A stretch of DNA of 64,000 bases from CAIWHR01 sp963741355 (GTDB taxonomy: Bacteria > Pseudomonadota > Gammaproteobacteria > Burkholderiales > Casimicrobiaceae): positions 1-64,000 of the forward strand of contig CAVUIG010000003.1 in the NCBI GenBank assembly GCA_963741355.1, written 5' to 3'. Below are positions 55,308-63,599 of this stretch, one piece after another. Under the pieces are notes generated by a model that saw only the letters and a list, made by a program, of their open reading frames with translations, was not told the DNA's origin and searched no databases. The translations under genes were made by a program, and so were the position numbers. Each line of letters begins with the position of its first letter. Positions within the stretch are counted from its first letter, which is position 1.

Positions 55308-56261
55308 ATGCGCTATTTCGACGCCGCGGCGATTCGCGAGCTCCTGCCGTGGCCGCGGATGGAAGCGGCGCTCGAGACCATGCTGCGCGACGACGTGGCC
55401 GCGCCGTTGCGCACGAACCACGCGATCGACGTGCCGGGAGAGGCTGGGGCGTCATTGCTGCTGATGCCGGCGTGGCGAGTCGGACACCGCATCGGCGTGA
55501 AGCTCGTCACCGTGTTTCCGGGAAACCGGACGCGCGATGAACGCGCGGTGAACGCGATCTACGCGCTGTTCGACGCGCGCAACGGCGCGCCCGTGGCGCT
55601 CTTCGACGGGGAGGAGCTCACGGCGCGCCGGACCGCCGGCGCGTCCGCGCTCGCCGCGCGGTACCTGGCGCGCGCCGACAGTGCGCATCTGGTGATTGCC
55701 GGCGCGGGGCGGGTAGCGCATGCGCTCGCGGAAGCCTATTGCGCGTTGCGCGGAATCAGGCGGATCAGCCTGTGGAGCCGGACGCCGGCGCATGCGGAGG
55801 CTGCGGCCGCAGAGATGGCACGCGCCGGATTGCCGGTGGTCGCCGTGCGCGACCTCGAGGCGGCGGTGCGCAGCGCGGACGCCGTCTCGTGCGCGACGCT
55901 CGCCACCGCGCCGCTGGTCCGGGGCGAATGGCTGCGCCCGGGCGTGCACCTCGATCTCGTCGGCGCATTCGTCAAGTCGATGCGCGAGACCGACGCCGCG
56001 GCGATGGCGCGGGCCGATCTCATCGTCGTCGACGCGCGCGAAGGCGCGCTGGCCGAAGGCGGCGACCTCGTGCAGGCGATCGCCGAAGGCGCGATCGGCG
56101 CCGGTGACATCGCCGCCTCGCTCGCCGATCTCGTGTGCGGCCGCCACCCCGGACGCACGCGTGCGGACGAGATCACCGTGTTCAAGTCGGTCGGATTCGC
56201 GCTCGAGGATCTCGCGGCGGCCGAGGCCGTGCTCGACGCCGCCGCCGGCGCCTCGCGCTGA
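55308..56261 (+). CDS. Ornithine cyclodeaminase / mu-crystallin family protein
   Basis: The 317-residue protein has the family NAD-binding site LVIAGAGRVAHALAEAYCAL near residue 127, FPGNRTRDERAVNAIYALFD near 68 with a catalytic-region Arg, the block FDGEELTARRTAGASALAAR near 100 and HLDLVGAFVKSMRETDAAAM near 214. Members include ornithine cyclodeaminase, alanine dehydrogenase and delta-1-pyrroline-2-carboxylate reductase. The last makes L-proline from products of hydroxyproline or D-proline breakdown. Its place 42 bases after putA makes a proline-linked reductase the best guess. Intact. Confidence 0.82.
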   Translation: MRYFDAAAIRELLPWPRMEAALETMLRDDVAAPLRTNHAIDVPGEAGASLLLMPAWRVGHRIGVKLVTVFPGNRTRDERAVNAIYALFDARNGAPVALFDGEELTARRTAGASALAARYLARADSAHLVIAGAGRVAHALAEAYCALRGIRRISLWSRTPAHAEAAAAEMARAGLPVVAVRDLEAAVRSADAVSCATLATAPLVRGEWLRPGVHLDLVGAFVKSMRETDAAAMARADLIVVDAREGALAEGGDLVQAIAEGAIGAGDIAASLADLVCGRHPGRTRADEITVFKSVGFALEDLAAAEAVLDAAAGASR

Positions 56262-56290
56262 CCCAAGCCGCGCCGACGGTCGATCGGCGG

Positions 56291-56476
56291 TCAGCCCGGT
56301 GCGTTGCGCGGACGAGCGCAGCGCGCTTCGTATTCGTCGATCAGCGCGAGCAGCTCGTCGAACCGGCGGCCCGCGGGTGCGTCAGGCTCGATCGACATGA
56401 GCTCGTCGAGCTCGTCGAGCGCCGCATAGTACGCGGCTTCGGTTTCGAGGTGCGGCGGATCGAACAGATGCGGCAT
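56291..56476 (-). CDS. Small acidic protein resembling a HigA N-terminal segment
   Basis: The 61-residue protein reads as two amphipathic helices: LETEAAYYAALDELDELMSI and GRRFDELLALIDEYEARC. This pattern resembles the N-terminal stretch before the HTH domain in HigA-like antitoxins and related regulators (ADYEAALAEIE...EGDRLDVL...VEAYE). No HTH follows and no toxin gene is adjacent. A GGGAGG site lies just upstream of the ATG at 56476. The resemblance is from memory and the function is unknown. The following 220 bases up to the next gene on this strand hold no supported gene. Confidence 0.5.
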   Translation of the reverse strand: MPHLFDPPHLETEAAYYAALDELDELMSIEPDAPAGRRFDELLALIDEYEARCARPRNAPG

Positions 56477-56695
56477 GAGGCCTCCCGGCGAGGGTTCGAG
56501 GGAGGACGGCGCGCCGCTCGCGACGGGGGCGTCGGCGCTCGCACCCGACGCAGGAATTTCGGGCGCGGGAGCTCAATGCGGGCGATCAAGTGCGCGTCGT
56601 CCTCGGAAGGCATCATCGCCACTGCGCGGCGCTCGCGCCATTGGACGAATGGATTAGGCCAGCACCGCGACGCATGCATTGCGATCCCGCGAGTG

Positions 56696-57001
56696 TTACA
56701 GCGCGAATCCGGCGGGAAGCAGGCGATGCGTCTCGGGGTGCCGCTTCATGTACGTGCGGACGTATCCGCACCACGGCTCGACCTTGAGGCCGTTCGCTTC
56801 GGCGTAGGCGAACGCGCTTCTCACGAGCGCGCCCGCGATCCCGCGCCCTTCGAGCGCGGCGGGGACCTCGGTGTGATGGATCCGCATCACGCCGTCGATA
56901 AGGTGATACTCGGCGCGGCCGAGCATGCCGTCGACGGTTGCCTCGAAGCGCGAAGCGGCGGGATTGTGGCGAACCTCGATGTCGGTGCGGCCTTCGCTCA
57001 T
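56696..57001 (-). CDS. Small GNAT-fold acetyltransferase (YjdJ/NATD1 type)
   Basis: The 101-residue protein has the minimal GNAT pattern of this group: VRHNPAASRFEATVDGMLGR, then AEYHLIDGVMRIHHTEVPAA near residue 32, the acetyl-CoA loop LEGRGIAGALVRSAFAYAEA near 54, and the closing VEPWCGYVRTYMKRHPETHR. Substrates of the family are not well known. I start at the ATG at 57001; it sits four bases past the phaC stop, so both may be cotranscribed. Confidence 0.85.
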   Translation of the reverse strand: MSEGRTDIEVRHNPAASRFEATVDGMLGRAEYHLIDGVMRIHHTEVPAALEGRGIAGALVRSAFAYAEANGLKVEPWCGYVRTYMKRHPETHRLLPAGFAL

Positions 57002-57005
57002 CGGA

Positions 57006-58899
57006 TCATTGTAGTCGCACGTACGTTCCGGGCGCATCGCCCAGCGGCGGCTGGCCGGCGGCACCCATGGGCGGCGGCGCCACGGGTGCGCCGGAATTCG
57101 CGTCGAGCCATCCCGACCACGCCTGCCACCACGATCCCTCGTGGCGCGGCGCCTGCGCGGCCCAGACGTCGGGGTCGAGATAGTGCCCGTCCTGCGACCG
57201 GCTCATCACTCGATAGTGCCGGTTGTCCTTGCCCGGCGGCGAGACGATGCCGGCGTTGTGCCCGCCGCTCGTCAGCAGGAACGTGACGTCGGTGTCGGTC
57301 AGCAGGTGGAGCTTGTAGACCGAACGCCAGGGCGCGACGTGATCCTGCTCCGTGCCCACCGCGAATACCGGCACGCGGAGATCCGTCAGCGCGACGGGCT
57401 TGCCGCCCACGGGGAAGCGGCCTTCGGCGAGGTCGTTGTCGAGGAACAGGTGGCGCAGGTACTCCGAGTGCATCCGGTACGGCATCCGCGTCGCGTCGGC
57501 GTTCCACGCCATCAGATCGTTCATCGGCGCGCGCTCGCCCATCAGGTAGTCGTGCACCATGCGCGACCAGACGAGGTCGTTGGAGCGCAGGATCTGGAAC
57601 GCGCCGGCCATCTGCTTGGTGTCCAGGAAGCCTTGTTCCCACATCATGTCCTCGAGGAACGACAGCTGGCTCTCGTTGATGAAGAGCGTGAGCTCGCCGG
57701 CCTCCTTGAAATCGGATTGCGCGGCGAAGAACGAGATCGTGCGCAGGCGCGGATCGCCGTCGCGCGCCATTGCCGCCGCCGCGATCGCGAGCAGCGTGCC
57801 GCCGAGGCAGTAGCCGACGGCATGCACGGGCCGCCGCGGCACGATCGCGCCAACCGCATCGAGCGCCGCCATCACGCCCTGCGCCCGATAGTCCTCCATC
57901 GACAGGTCGCGATCCTCCGGCCCCGGGTTCTTCCACGAGATCATGAACACCGTGTAGCCCCGGCTCACCAGATAGCGCACGAGCGAGTTCTGCGGCGAGA
58001 GATCGAGGATGTAGTACTTCATGATCCACGCCGGAATGATCAGCACGGGCTCCGGTCGCACGCTGCCGGTGGCGGGCGCGTACTGGATCAACTCGATCAG
58101 CCGATTGCGAAAGACGACCTTGCCCGGCGTGATCGCGACAGTGCGCCCCGGCTCGAAGGCTTCCGCCCCGACCGGCGGGCGGCCGCCGATCGCGCGCTCG
58201 GCGTCCTCGACGAAATTCTGCATCCCGCGCACGAGATTCATCCCGCCCTCCCGGCGCGTGCGTTCCAGCACCTCCGGGTTGGAGAAGAGCGAATTCGACG
58301 GCGAGAACACGTCGAGGAACTGGCGGGTCGCGAACGCGACCATGTTCTCGTGCCCCTTCGTGACGCCGCGCACGCCGGTCATCGCGTTGTGCCACCACTG
58401 CTGGTTCAGCAGGAACGCCTGGTAGATGAAATCGTACGGCGGGCTCTGCCACGCGGGGCCGGTGAAGCGACGGTCCTGCGGCAGCGGCACGATGCAGGGC
58501 TCGACGGAATCGCGCTGGATCGCGCGTCGGCTCGCGTAGTTGAGGAGCCGCATCCACTTCTTCGCCGCCTTTTCCGCAAGCTGCGCCTGCTTGCCCGGCG
58601 CGAACGCGATGTGCGCGGCCCAATCCATGTAGGCGCCCATCAGGGCCATCGGCGAGAGTCCGGCCGTGAAACGCGCTGTCGTCGCGTGCACCGAGCGGTC
58701 GATGATCTCGGCCAACGCGGTCGACGCATACGAGTCGCGCGCGAACGACGGCTCGGGCGGCGCCGGTGGCGTCGGCGAGGGTCGCCGCCGCGGCAACGCG
58801 ATCACCTGCGCGACGTGCTTCGTGCCATCGCGCACGGCGGCGTGCGCCTTGTGGCGCGGCAGTGGCGATCGGGGATCCGGACTGGCGGGGCGTGGTCAT
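57006..58899 (-). CDS. phaC: Poly(3-hydroxyalkanoate) synthase PhaC, N-terminal frameshift
   Basis: PhaC polymerises 3-hydroxyacyl-CoA to PHA granules. The catalytic Cys lies in VHAVGYCLGGTLLAIAAAAM, the Asp in VGTEQDHVAPWRSVYK and the His in TSGGHNAGIVSPPG. The N-terminal half has the class I pattern (FTAGLSPMALMGAYMDWAAH, QFLDVFSPSNSLFSNPEVLE). The main frame opens at a GTG at 58835, but a much better start is the ATG at 58899 with AAGGAGAT upstream, in another frame. A shift near 58850 joins them. The main-frame product is 609 residues, close to the class I norm of about 590. PhaC alone is encoded here, without phaA or phaB. Confidence 0.9.
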
Positions 58900-58971
58900 G
58901 GCATCTCCTTCGAGGGAGAATCGCGGGGAATCGCGTCGGATTTCATTGTGACTCCGCTCGCGCGCGTCGCC

Positions 58972-58985
58972 TTGACGGGCGTCAG
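58972..58985 (-). promoter_or_regulatory. Possible FNR-like half-conserved dyad upstream of phaC
   Basis: TTGACGGGCGTCAG resembles TTGACGCACGTCAA of the frd promoter, with one mismatch between arms. It lies 73 bases upstream of the preferred phaC start. It might bind FNR or CRP-type regulators. Support is weak, because it has three departures from the FNR consensus. Confidence 0.25.
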
Positions 58986-59071
58986 CCCGCATCGCATTTT
59001 CGGCGCGCTGCAGCGATAGCCCTGAGACAGGTTGTCGCAGGGTGAAGGTTCCCGCGAGCGCGGGTTGGCGC

Positions 59072-59869
59072 CTAGGCGGAGGCAGCCGGGTGAAACACGT
59101 ACGAATCGAGCGACAGCGCGCCGCCTTCGAGGCCGTGCACGATACGCTCGACGCGCGAGTCCGGATCGGCGGCGCCCCACGCGACGTGCAGCGGAAGGAA
59201 ATGCTCCTCGGTCGGATGCGCGCGCGTCGCGGCGGGCGCGTCGCTGCGGTAGGCGACGAGCGAGGTCGTGTCGTGCGCCTCGAGCCGGCCGTGGAGCCAA
59301 TCCGCGAATTCCTGCACGTAGGCGAGATTTTCCGGATGCCGGCGATTCGTCATCCAGTCGTGCAGATTGTGCGTCGCGTGTCCCGAGCCGATGACGAGCA
59401 CGCCGTCCCGCGTGAGCGGCGCCAGCAGGCGTCCCAGCGCGACGTGATCGGCCGGCGTGCGTCCCGGCTGCACCGAGAGCTCCACGACCGGAACGTCGGC
59501 GCGCGGATACATCCACTTGAGCGGCACCCAGGCGCCGTGATCGAGACCCCGGCGGCGATCGACCGCGGCGTCGGTGCCGGCCTCGTCGAGCATGTCGGCG
59601 ATGTGCTGCGCAAGTGCGGGCGCACCGGGCGCAGGGTACTGGATCCGGTAGAGCGCGGCGGGAAAGCCGCCGAAGTCATGAATGGTTTCCGGAAGCGCGG
59701 CGCCGGTCACGCTGGGCGTCTCGGTTTCCCAATGCGCCGACACCATGAGCACGGCGCGCGGACGCGGCAGCGTCCGGCCCAGCGCTTCCCATGCCTCGCC
59801 CGCAATGCCGGGCTCGATCGCCTGCATCGGCGAGCCATGCGAAAGGAAGACCGTGGGAAACGTCGTCAT
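59072..59869 (-). CDS. Extradiol ring-cleavage dioxygenase, DODA/YgiD type
   Basis: The 265-residue enzyme has the metal ligands and motifs of the LigB-like DODA family: FLSHGSPMQA near residue 8, MVSAHWETETPSVTG near 44, LDHGAWVPLKWMYPRADVPV near 110 and VIGSGHATHNLHDW near 158. The late ATRAHPTEEHFLPLHVAWGA contains the second His group. Plant DODA and E. coli YgiD open the ring of L-DOPA; bacterial substrates are often unknown catechols. I start at the ATG at 59869, where conservation begins. It stands alone between phaC and the antiporter gene. Confidence 0.88.
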   Translation of the reverse strand: MTTFPTVFLSHGSPMQAIEPGIAGEAWEALGRTLPRPRAVLMVSAHWETETPSVTGAALPETIHDFGGFPAALYRIQYPAPGAPALAQHIADMLDEAGTDAAVDRRRGLDHGAWVPLKWMYPRADVPVVELSVQPGRTPADHVALGRLLAPLTRDGVLVIGSGHATHNLHDWMTNRRHPENLAYVQEFADWLHGRLEAHDTTSLVAYRSDAPAATRAHPTEEHFLPLHVAWGAADPDSRVERIVHGLEGGALSLDSYVFHPAASA

Positions 59870-59947
59870 GCGTCGGGAGACTTGCGATTCTTTTTTTACT
59901 TTGGGGTGAATGGCGCACACGCAAGCCGTACGGGCGGACTTCGGTCT

Positions 59948-61180
59948 TCACGGATCGGCGGCCGCGGGCGGAGCTTCCGGTGCCGTGGCCGTGGCTGAGG
60001 GCGAAGGCGGGCTCGTCGCGTCGCGCTTGTGGCGACGGTGCGCGAGCGCGGTCGCCGCACTCGTTGCGAGGACCACCAGCATCGCCGCGCCGAAGGGGAA
60101 CGCGTCGATGGTCCGGGTGCTTCCCGCGGCAAGGAACAGGAGGACCGTGACGAGGCCGCGCGGCGCGATGAAGAGGAGCTCGGCCGTATCGCGGCGCAGT
60201 GCGCGCAGCACGAGGAAGCGCGACGCGTAGATGATCGCGATGACCGCAACCGCCGTCATCACCGCCGAAACGCCGCCCATGAGGCGCACGTTCGTCCAGT
60301 AGCCCAGCATCAGGAAGAAGAAGCTCTTGGTCGCGAACGTCAGCTCGGCGACGAGGCCCTTGAACTCTTTCAGCGTCTGGTCGTAGCCGTCGCGTTCGAT
60401 CGACCGCAGCCACGCGTGCCAGCGGATGAGATGCGGATTGTTGAGCAGGAGCCCGCAGACGAGCACCAGCACCAGCGGAGAAAGGTGCACCACCTTGCCG
60501 CCGGCGTAGAGGAACACGATGGCGGCGAGCAGCGGCAGGAAGCGCACGTGCCCTTCGAGCCGATTGATGACGTAGAACACGACCGGCGCCGCGGCGAGCG
60601 CGACGGTGAGCGAGAGGGCGCCGCTGCCGAAGAGGTCCAACGCGAAGTCGCCGAACGAGCCGTTCGCGCCGAGCCACGAGTAGAAGACGAGCACGCCGAG
60701 GATGTCCGACAGCGAGCTTTCGTAGATGACGAACTCGCGCACGCGATCCGGCAATCCGGTCGCGCTGGGAATCGCCACCGCGCTGCTGATCACCGCGAAC
60801 GGGATCGCCGCCAGCACGGCCGCAGGAATCGGCATGCCGAGCGACCACGCGCAGAACCCGGCCACTCCCGCGAGCGCCACGCCGAAGCCGAGCGCTGCGG
60901 CCGCGGTCGACGTTGCGATGAGGCGGGCGCGCCCGCGCGTGATGGAGAGATCGAGCGCGCCTTCGAGGACGATCAGGATGAGGCCCAGCGTGCCCAGGAT
61001 CGGGACGACCGGCTCGACCCATTTCAGGTCGAGGCCCGCGGGATCGAGCGCGTGCCGCAGCACGATGCCGGTCACGATCAGCAGCACGACGGACGGCAGC
61101 TTGAACCTGCGCCCGACGATGTCGACGAGATAGGCGAACAGCAGCAGCCCGGACGCCGCGAGGATCGCCGTCTCGGTCAC
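59948..61180 (-). CDS. CPA2-type cation:proton antiporter
   Basis: The 410-residue membrane protein has about twelve helices and the CPA2 (KefB/NapA-like) fold: LLLFAYLVDIVGRRFKLPSV near residue 12, ILGTLGLILIVLEGALDLSI near 62, IPFAVISSAVAIPSATGLPD near 125 and SSLSDILGVLVFYSW near 154 with the conserved Asp. The C terminus is a short, disordered Pro/Ala-rich tail, without TrkA-N. It should exchange Na+ or K+ for H+. A small protein gene lies directly upstream with a 10-base gap. Confidence 0.82.
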   Translation of the reverse strand: MTETAILAASGLLLFAYLVDIVGRRFKLPSVVLLIVTGIVLRHALDPAGLDLKWVEPVVPILGTLGLILIVLEGALDLSITRGRARLIATSTAAAALGFGVALAGVAGFCAWSLGMPIPAAVLAAIPFAVISSAVAIPSATGLPDRVREFVIYESSLSDILGVLVFYSWLGANGSFGDFALDLFGSGALSLTVALAAAPVVFYVINRLEGHVRFLPLLAAIVFLYAGGKVVHLSPLVLVLVCGLLLNNPHLIRWHAWLRSIERDGYDQTLKEFKGLVAELTFATKSFFFLMLGYWTNVRLMGGVSAVMTAVAVIAIIYASRFLVLRALRRDTAELLFIAPRGLVTVLLFLAAGSTRTIDAFPFGAAMLVVLATSAATALAHRRHKRDATSPPSPSATATAPEAPPAAADP

Positions 61181-61190
61181 GGGAGGTACC

Positions 61191-61589
61191 TTACGGGATC
61201 TGGATCTTGCCGCCGCCGAGCGGGCCGCCCGGAGGCAGCGCGCCGCCCTGCGGAATCACGATCGACGACGAGGCCTGCCGGCGCATTTCGGCAAGCTCGT
61301 GCATCGCGCGCTCGATGCCGGCCTTCGCTGCCGCGCCGTATCCGGCGACCGCCTCGGCAAGGCTCGCGGCATCGATGTCGAAGCTGATCGGCAGCGGGCC
61401 CATGTTGGTGAGGAGCTGCGCCTCGCCGCTGTAGACGGTCGGGCGTTTCGGGTCGGCGGCGCCGTCACGCGTCACCGGCACCAGCACGCGCAGCGTGCCG
61501 ACCTTGCGGTCCGTGTAGATCTCCTCGCGGTACAGCGACGCGTCGTCGAGCGATGCATCGGTGGCGCGTCCTGCGGTGTCAGCGGCCAT
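61191..61589 (-). CDS. Conserved-looking small cytoplasmic protein next to the antiporter
   Basis: The 132-residue protein starts at an ATG with AAGGGGA six bases upstream. It begins acidic (DASLDDASLYREEIYTDRKV), has a beta-rich middle (VGTLRVLVPVTRDGAAD, TVYSGEAQLLTNMGPLPISF), a helix (AGYGAAAKAGIERAMHELAE) and a Gly/Pro-rich end (GGALPPGGPLGGGKIQIP). I do not recognise the family. The 10-base gap to the antiporter gene suggests cotranscription and perhaps a joint function. Confidence 0.6.
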   Translation of the reverse strand: MAADTAGRATDASLDDASLYREEIYTDRKVGTLRVLVPVTRDGAADPKRPTVYSGEAQLLTNMGPLPISFDIDAASLAEAVAGYGAAAKAGIERAMHELAEMRRQASSSIVIPQGGALPPGGPLGGGKIQIP

Positions 61590-61749
61590 GATTTCCCCTT
61601 CGAAGGCGAGCTCAATCCGCAATTCTAATCGGCGGCGCCGGTTACGGCCAACGGTCCCGCCACGCAGGGGCGGACGTCGCGCCCCTCGCGTCGCATCGTG
61701 TACATTGACGAGCAACCCGGCCGGGCCGGGCCTGCCACGGAGGATGCTC

Positions 61750-62721
61750 ATGGGGAGTCGGGTCGCGGCCATTCTCGCGGGAGCGCTGCTGGCGCTGGCG
61801 GCGATGCTGGCCGGCGCGCAGGATTATCCGCGAAAGCCGGTGAAGATCATCGTCCCGTTCGCCGCCGGCGGGCCGGCCGACGTCTATGCGCGCTTCATCG
61901 GCCAGAAGCTCTCCGAGGCGATGGGCCAGCCGTTCGTCGTCGATGACCGCCCCGGCGCCGGCTCGGTGATCGGCACCGACGCGGCGGCGAAGAGCGCGCC
62001 TGACGGCTACACGCTGCTGATGATGTCGAACGCGCAGACCGTCAACGAGTCGCTGATCCCGAACAAGCCGTACGCGCTGATGCGCGACTTCGTCCCGGTC
62101 GCGCCGGTCAACTACTCCGACCTCGTCCTCGTCGTGCATCCGTCGGTCCAGGCGAATTCGCTCGCCGACCTCATCAGGCTCGCGAAGGCAAGCCCGGGCA
62201 AGCTCAATTACGCGTCGTCGGGACCCGGCACGCCCTATCACATGGCCGGCGAGCTCTTCAAGGCGATGGCCGGCGTCGACATCCTGCACGTTCCGTACAA
62301 GGGAAGCTCCGGCGCGCGCACCGCCGTGCTCGCGGGAGAGGTCCAGATGATGTTCGACGCGGTGACGACGATGAGCGAGCACGCGCGCGCCGGCACCGTG
62401 AGACCGCTGGCCACGACCGGCAAGGCGCGCTCGACGGTACTGCCGAACGTGCCGACGCTGGACGAGGCCGGCGTGCGCGGCTACGAGGCGGTGATCTGGC
62501 TCGGCATCATGGCTCCGAAGGGAACGCCGCCGGAGATCGTCAGCCGGCTCAATGCCGAGATCACGAAGATCGTCAACCGCCCCGACGTCCGCGCCGACTG
62601 GGCGAAGCAGGGCGCGGCGCCGATGACGATGACGCCGGAGGAGTTCGGCCGCTACGAGACCGACGACATCGCCAAGTGGGCGCGCATCGTGCAGATCTCC
62701 GGCGCGAAGCCCGATCAGTGA
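61750..62721 (+). CDS. Bug-family (TctC-like) solute-binding receptor
   Basis: The 323-residue receptor has a signal peptide (ILAGALLALAAMLAGAQDYP) and the Bug blocks YPRKPVKIIVPFAAGGPADV, GQPFVVDDRPGAGSVIGTDA, HVPYKGSSGARTAVLAGEVQ and VPTLDEAGVRGYEAVIWLG. I use the ATG at 61750, which has GGAGG six bases upstream; an ATG at 61744 lies over that site. No TctA/TctB genes are near. The ligand is probably a carboxylate, in keeping with the family. Confidence 0.9.
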   Translation: MGSRVAAILAGALLALAAMLAGAQDYPRKPVKIIVPFAAGGPADVYARFIGQKLSEAMGQPFVVDDRPGAGSVIGTDAAAKSAPDGYTLLMMSNAQTVNESLIPNKPYALMRDFVPVAPVNYSDLVLVVHPSVQANSLADLIRLAKASPGKLNYASSGPGTPYHMAGELFKAMAGVDILHVPYKGSSGARTAVLAGEVQMMFDAVTTMSEHARAGTVRPLATTGKARSTVLPNVPTLDEAGVRGYEAVIWLGIMAPKGTPPEIVSRLNAEITKIVNRPDVRADWAKQGAAPMTMTPEEFGRYETDDIAKWARIVQISGAKPDQ

Positions 62722-62839
62722 GTGGATGCGCGGGACCCCGTTCGCCGACGATTAGCGCACGCGTGCTCGATCGTGCGCCGTGTGACACGGCGTGCATCCG
62801 TTCGGTCGGAACGCGACGCGTGGACGTGATCCGCCCCGC

Positions 62840-63541
62840 ATGATGCCGCTGACCCTCCTCAGCGCCGGCGCGGCCAAGGGACTCGTCGCCGCGCTTGCGC
62901 CGGAGTTTCTCGCCGCCGCCGGCGCGGCCATCGATGGGCAATTCGGCGCGGTCGGCGCGATCCGCGAGCAGCTCGCGTCCGGCGCCCCGTGCGACGCGAT
63001 CATCCTCACCGCGGCGCTGCTGGAATCGCTCGAGCGCGACGGCGACATCGTCGCGGGCAGCATCGCGCCGATCGGACGCGTGGAAACCGGCGTCGCGGCG
63101 CGCGCGGGCGAGGCGTTCCCCGACATTCACGACCGCGACGCCTTGCGCGCAACCCTCTTCGCCGCGCCGGCCGTATTCGTTCCCGACCTGACGCGCTCGA
63201 CCGCGGGAATTCATTTCGCCGGCGTGCTCGACCGGCTCGGCATCGCGGCGCAAGTGACGCCGCGCGTGCACGCCTATCCGAACGGAGCGACCGCGATGCG
63301 CGCGCTTGCGGATTGCGCGATTGCGGGCGCGCTGGGCTGCACGCAGGTCACCGAGATCCTGTACACGCCCGGCGTCGCGCTCGTCGGCACGCTGCCGGCC
63401 GGATGCGGGCTTGCGACGGTCTACGCCGCGGCCGTCGCGGCGCGCGCGCGCGCGCCGGAGCTCGCGCAGCGGTTCATCGCGCTTCTTGCGGGGCCGGGTT
63501 CGCGGGACGCGCGCCGGCGCGGCGGATTCGAGGTCGACTAG
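62840..63541 (+). CDS. ModA-like substrate-binding protein without signal peptide
   Basis: The 233-residue protein has the ModA-type periplasmic-binding fold: PLTLLSAGAAKGLVAALAPE at the start, GAVGAIREQLASGAPCDAII near residue 36, TAALLESLERDGDIVAGSIA near 58 and GATAMRALADCAIAGALGCT near 150, closing with LYTPGVALVGTLPAG. Members bind molybdate or other oxyanions, though many of this subgroup are of unknown ligand. No signal peptide is visible with this start, which is odd for a binding protein. Either it acts in the cytoplasm or the true start lies upstream in another frame. It follows the Bug gene by 118 bases. Confidence 0.72.
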   Translation: MMPLTLLSAGAAKGLVAALAPEFLAAAGAAIDGQFGAVGAIREQLASGAPCDAIILTAALLESLERDGDIVAGSIAPIGRVETGVAARAGEAFPDIHDRDALRATLFAAPAVFVPDLTRSTAGIHFAGVLDRLGIAAQVTPRVHAYPNGATAMRALADCAIAGALGCTQVTEILYTPGVALVGTLPAGCGLATVYAAAVAARARAPELAQRFIALLAGPGSRDARRRGGFEVD

Positions 63542-63599
63542 GACGGGCCGCTGCGGCGGCGACCCGCGGCACGTCGTCTTTGCAGGAATGCCGTCCCGA

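Noticed and set aside
58216..58835. Start of PhaC at the GTG 58835 as the true N terminus
   Set aside because: It lacks a good ribosome site, whereas the ATG at 58899 has AAGGAGAT. A one-base shift between them is more likely.
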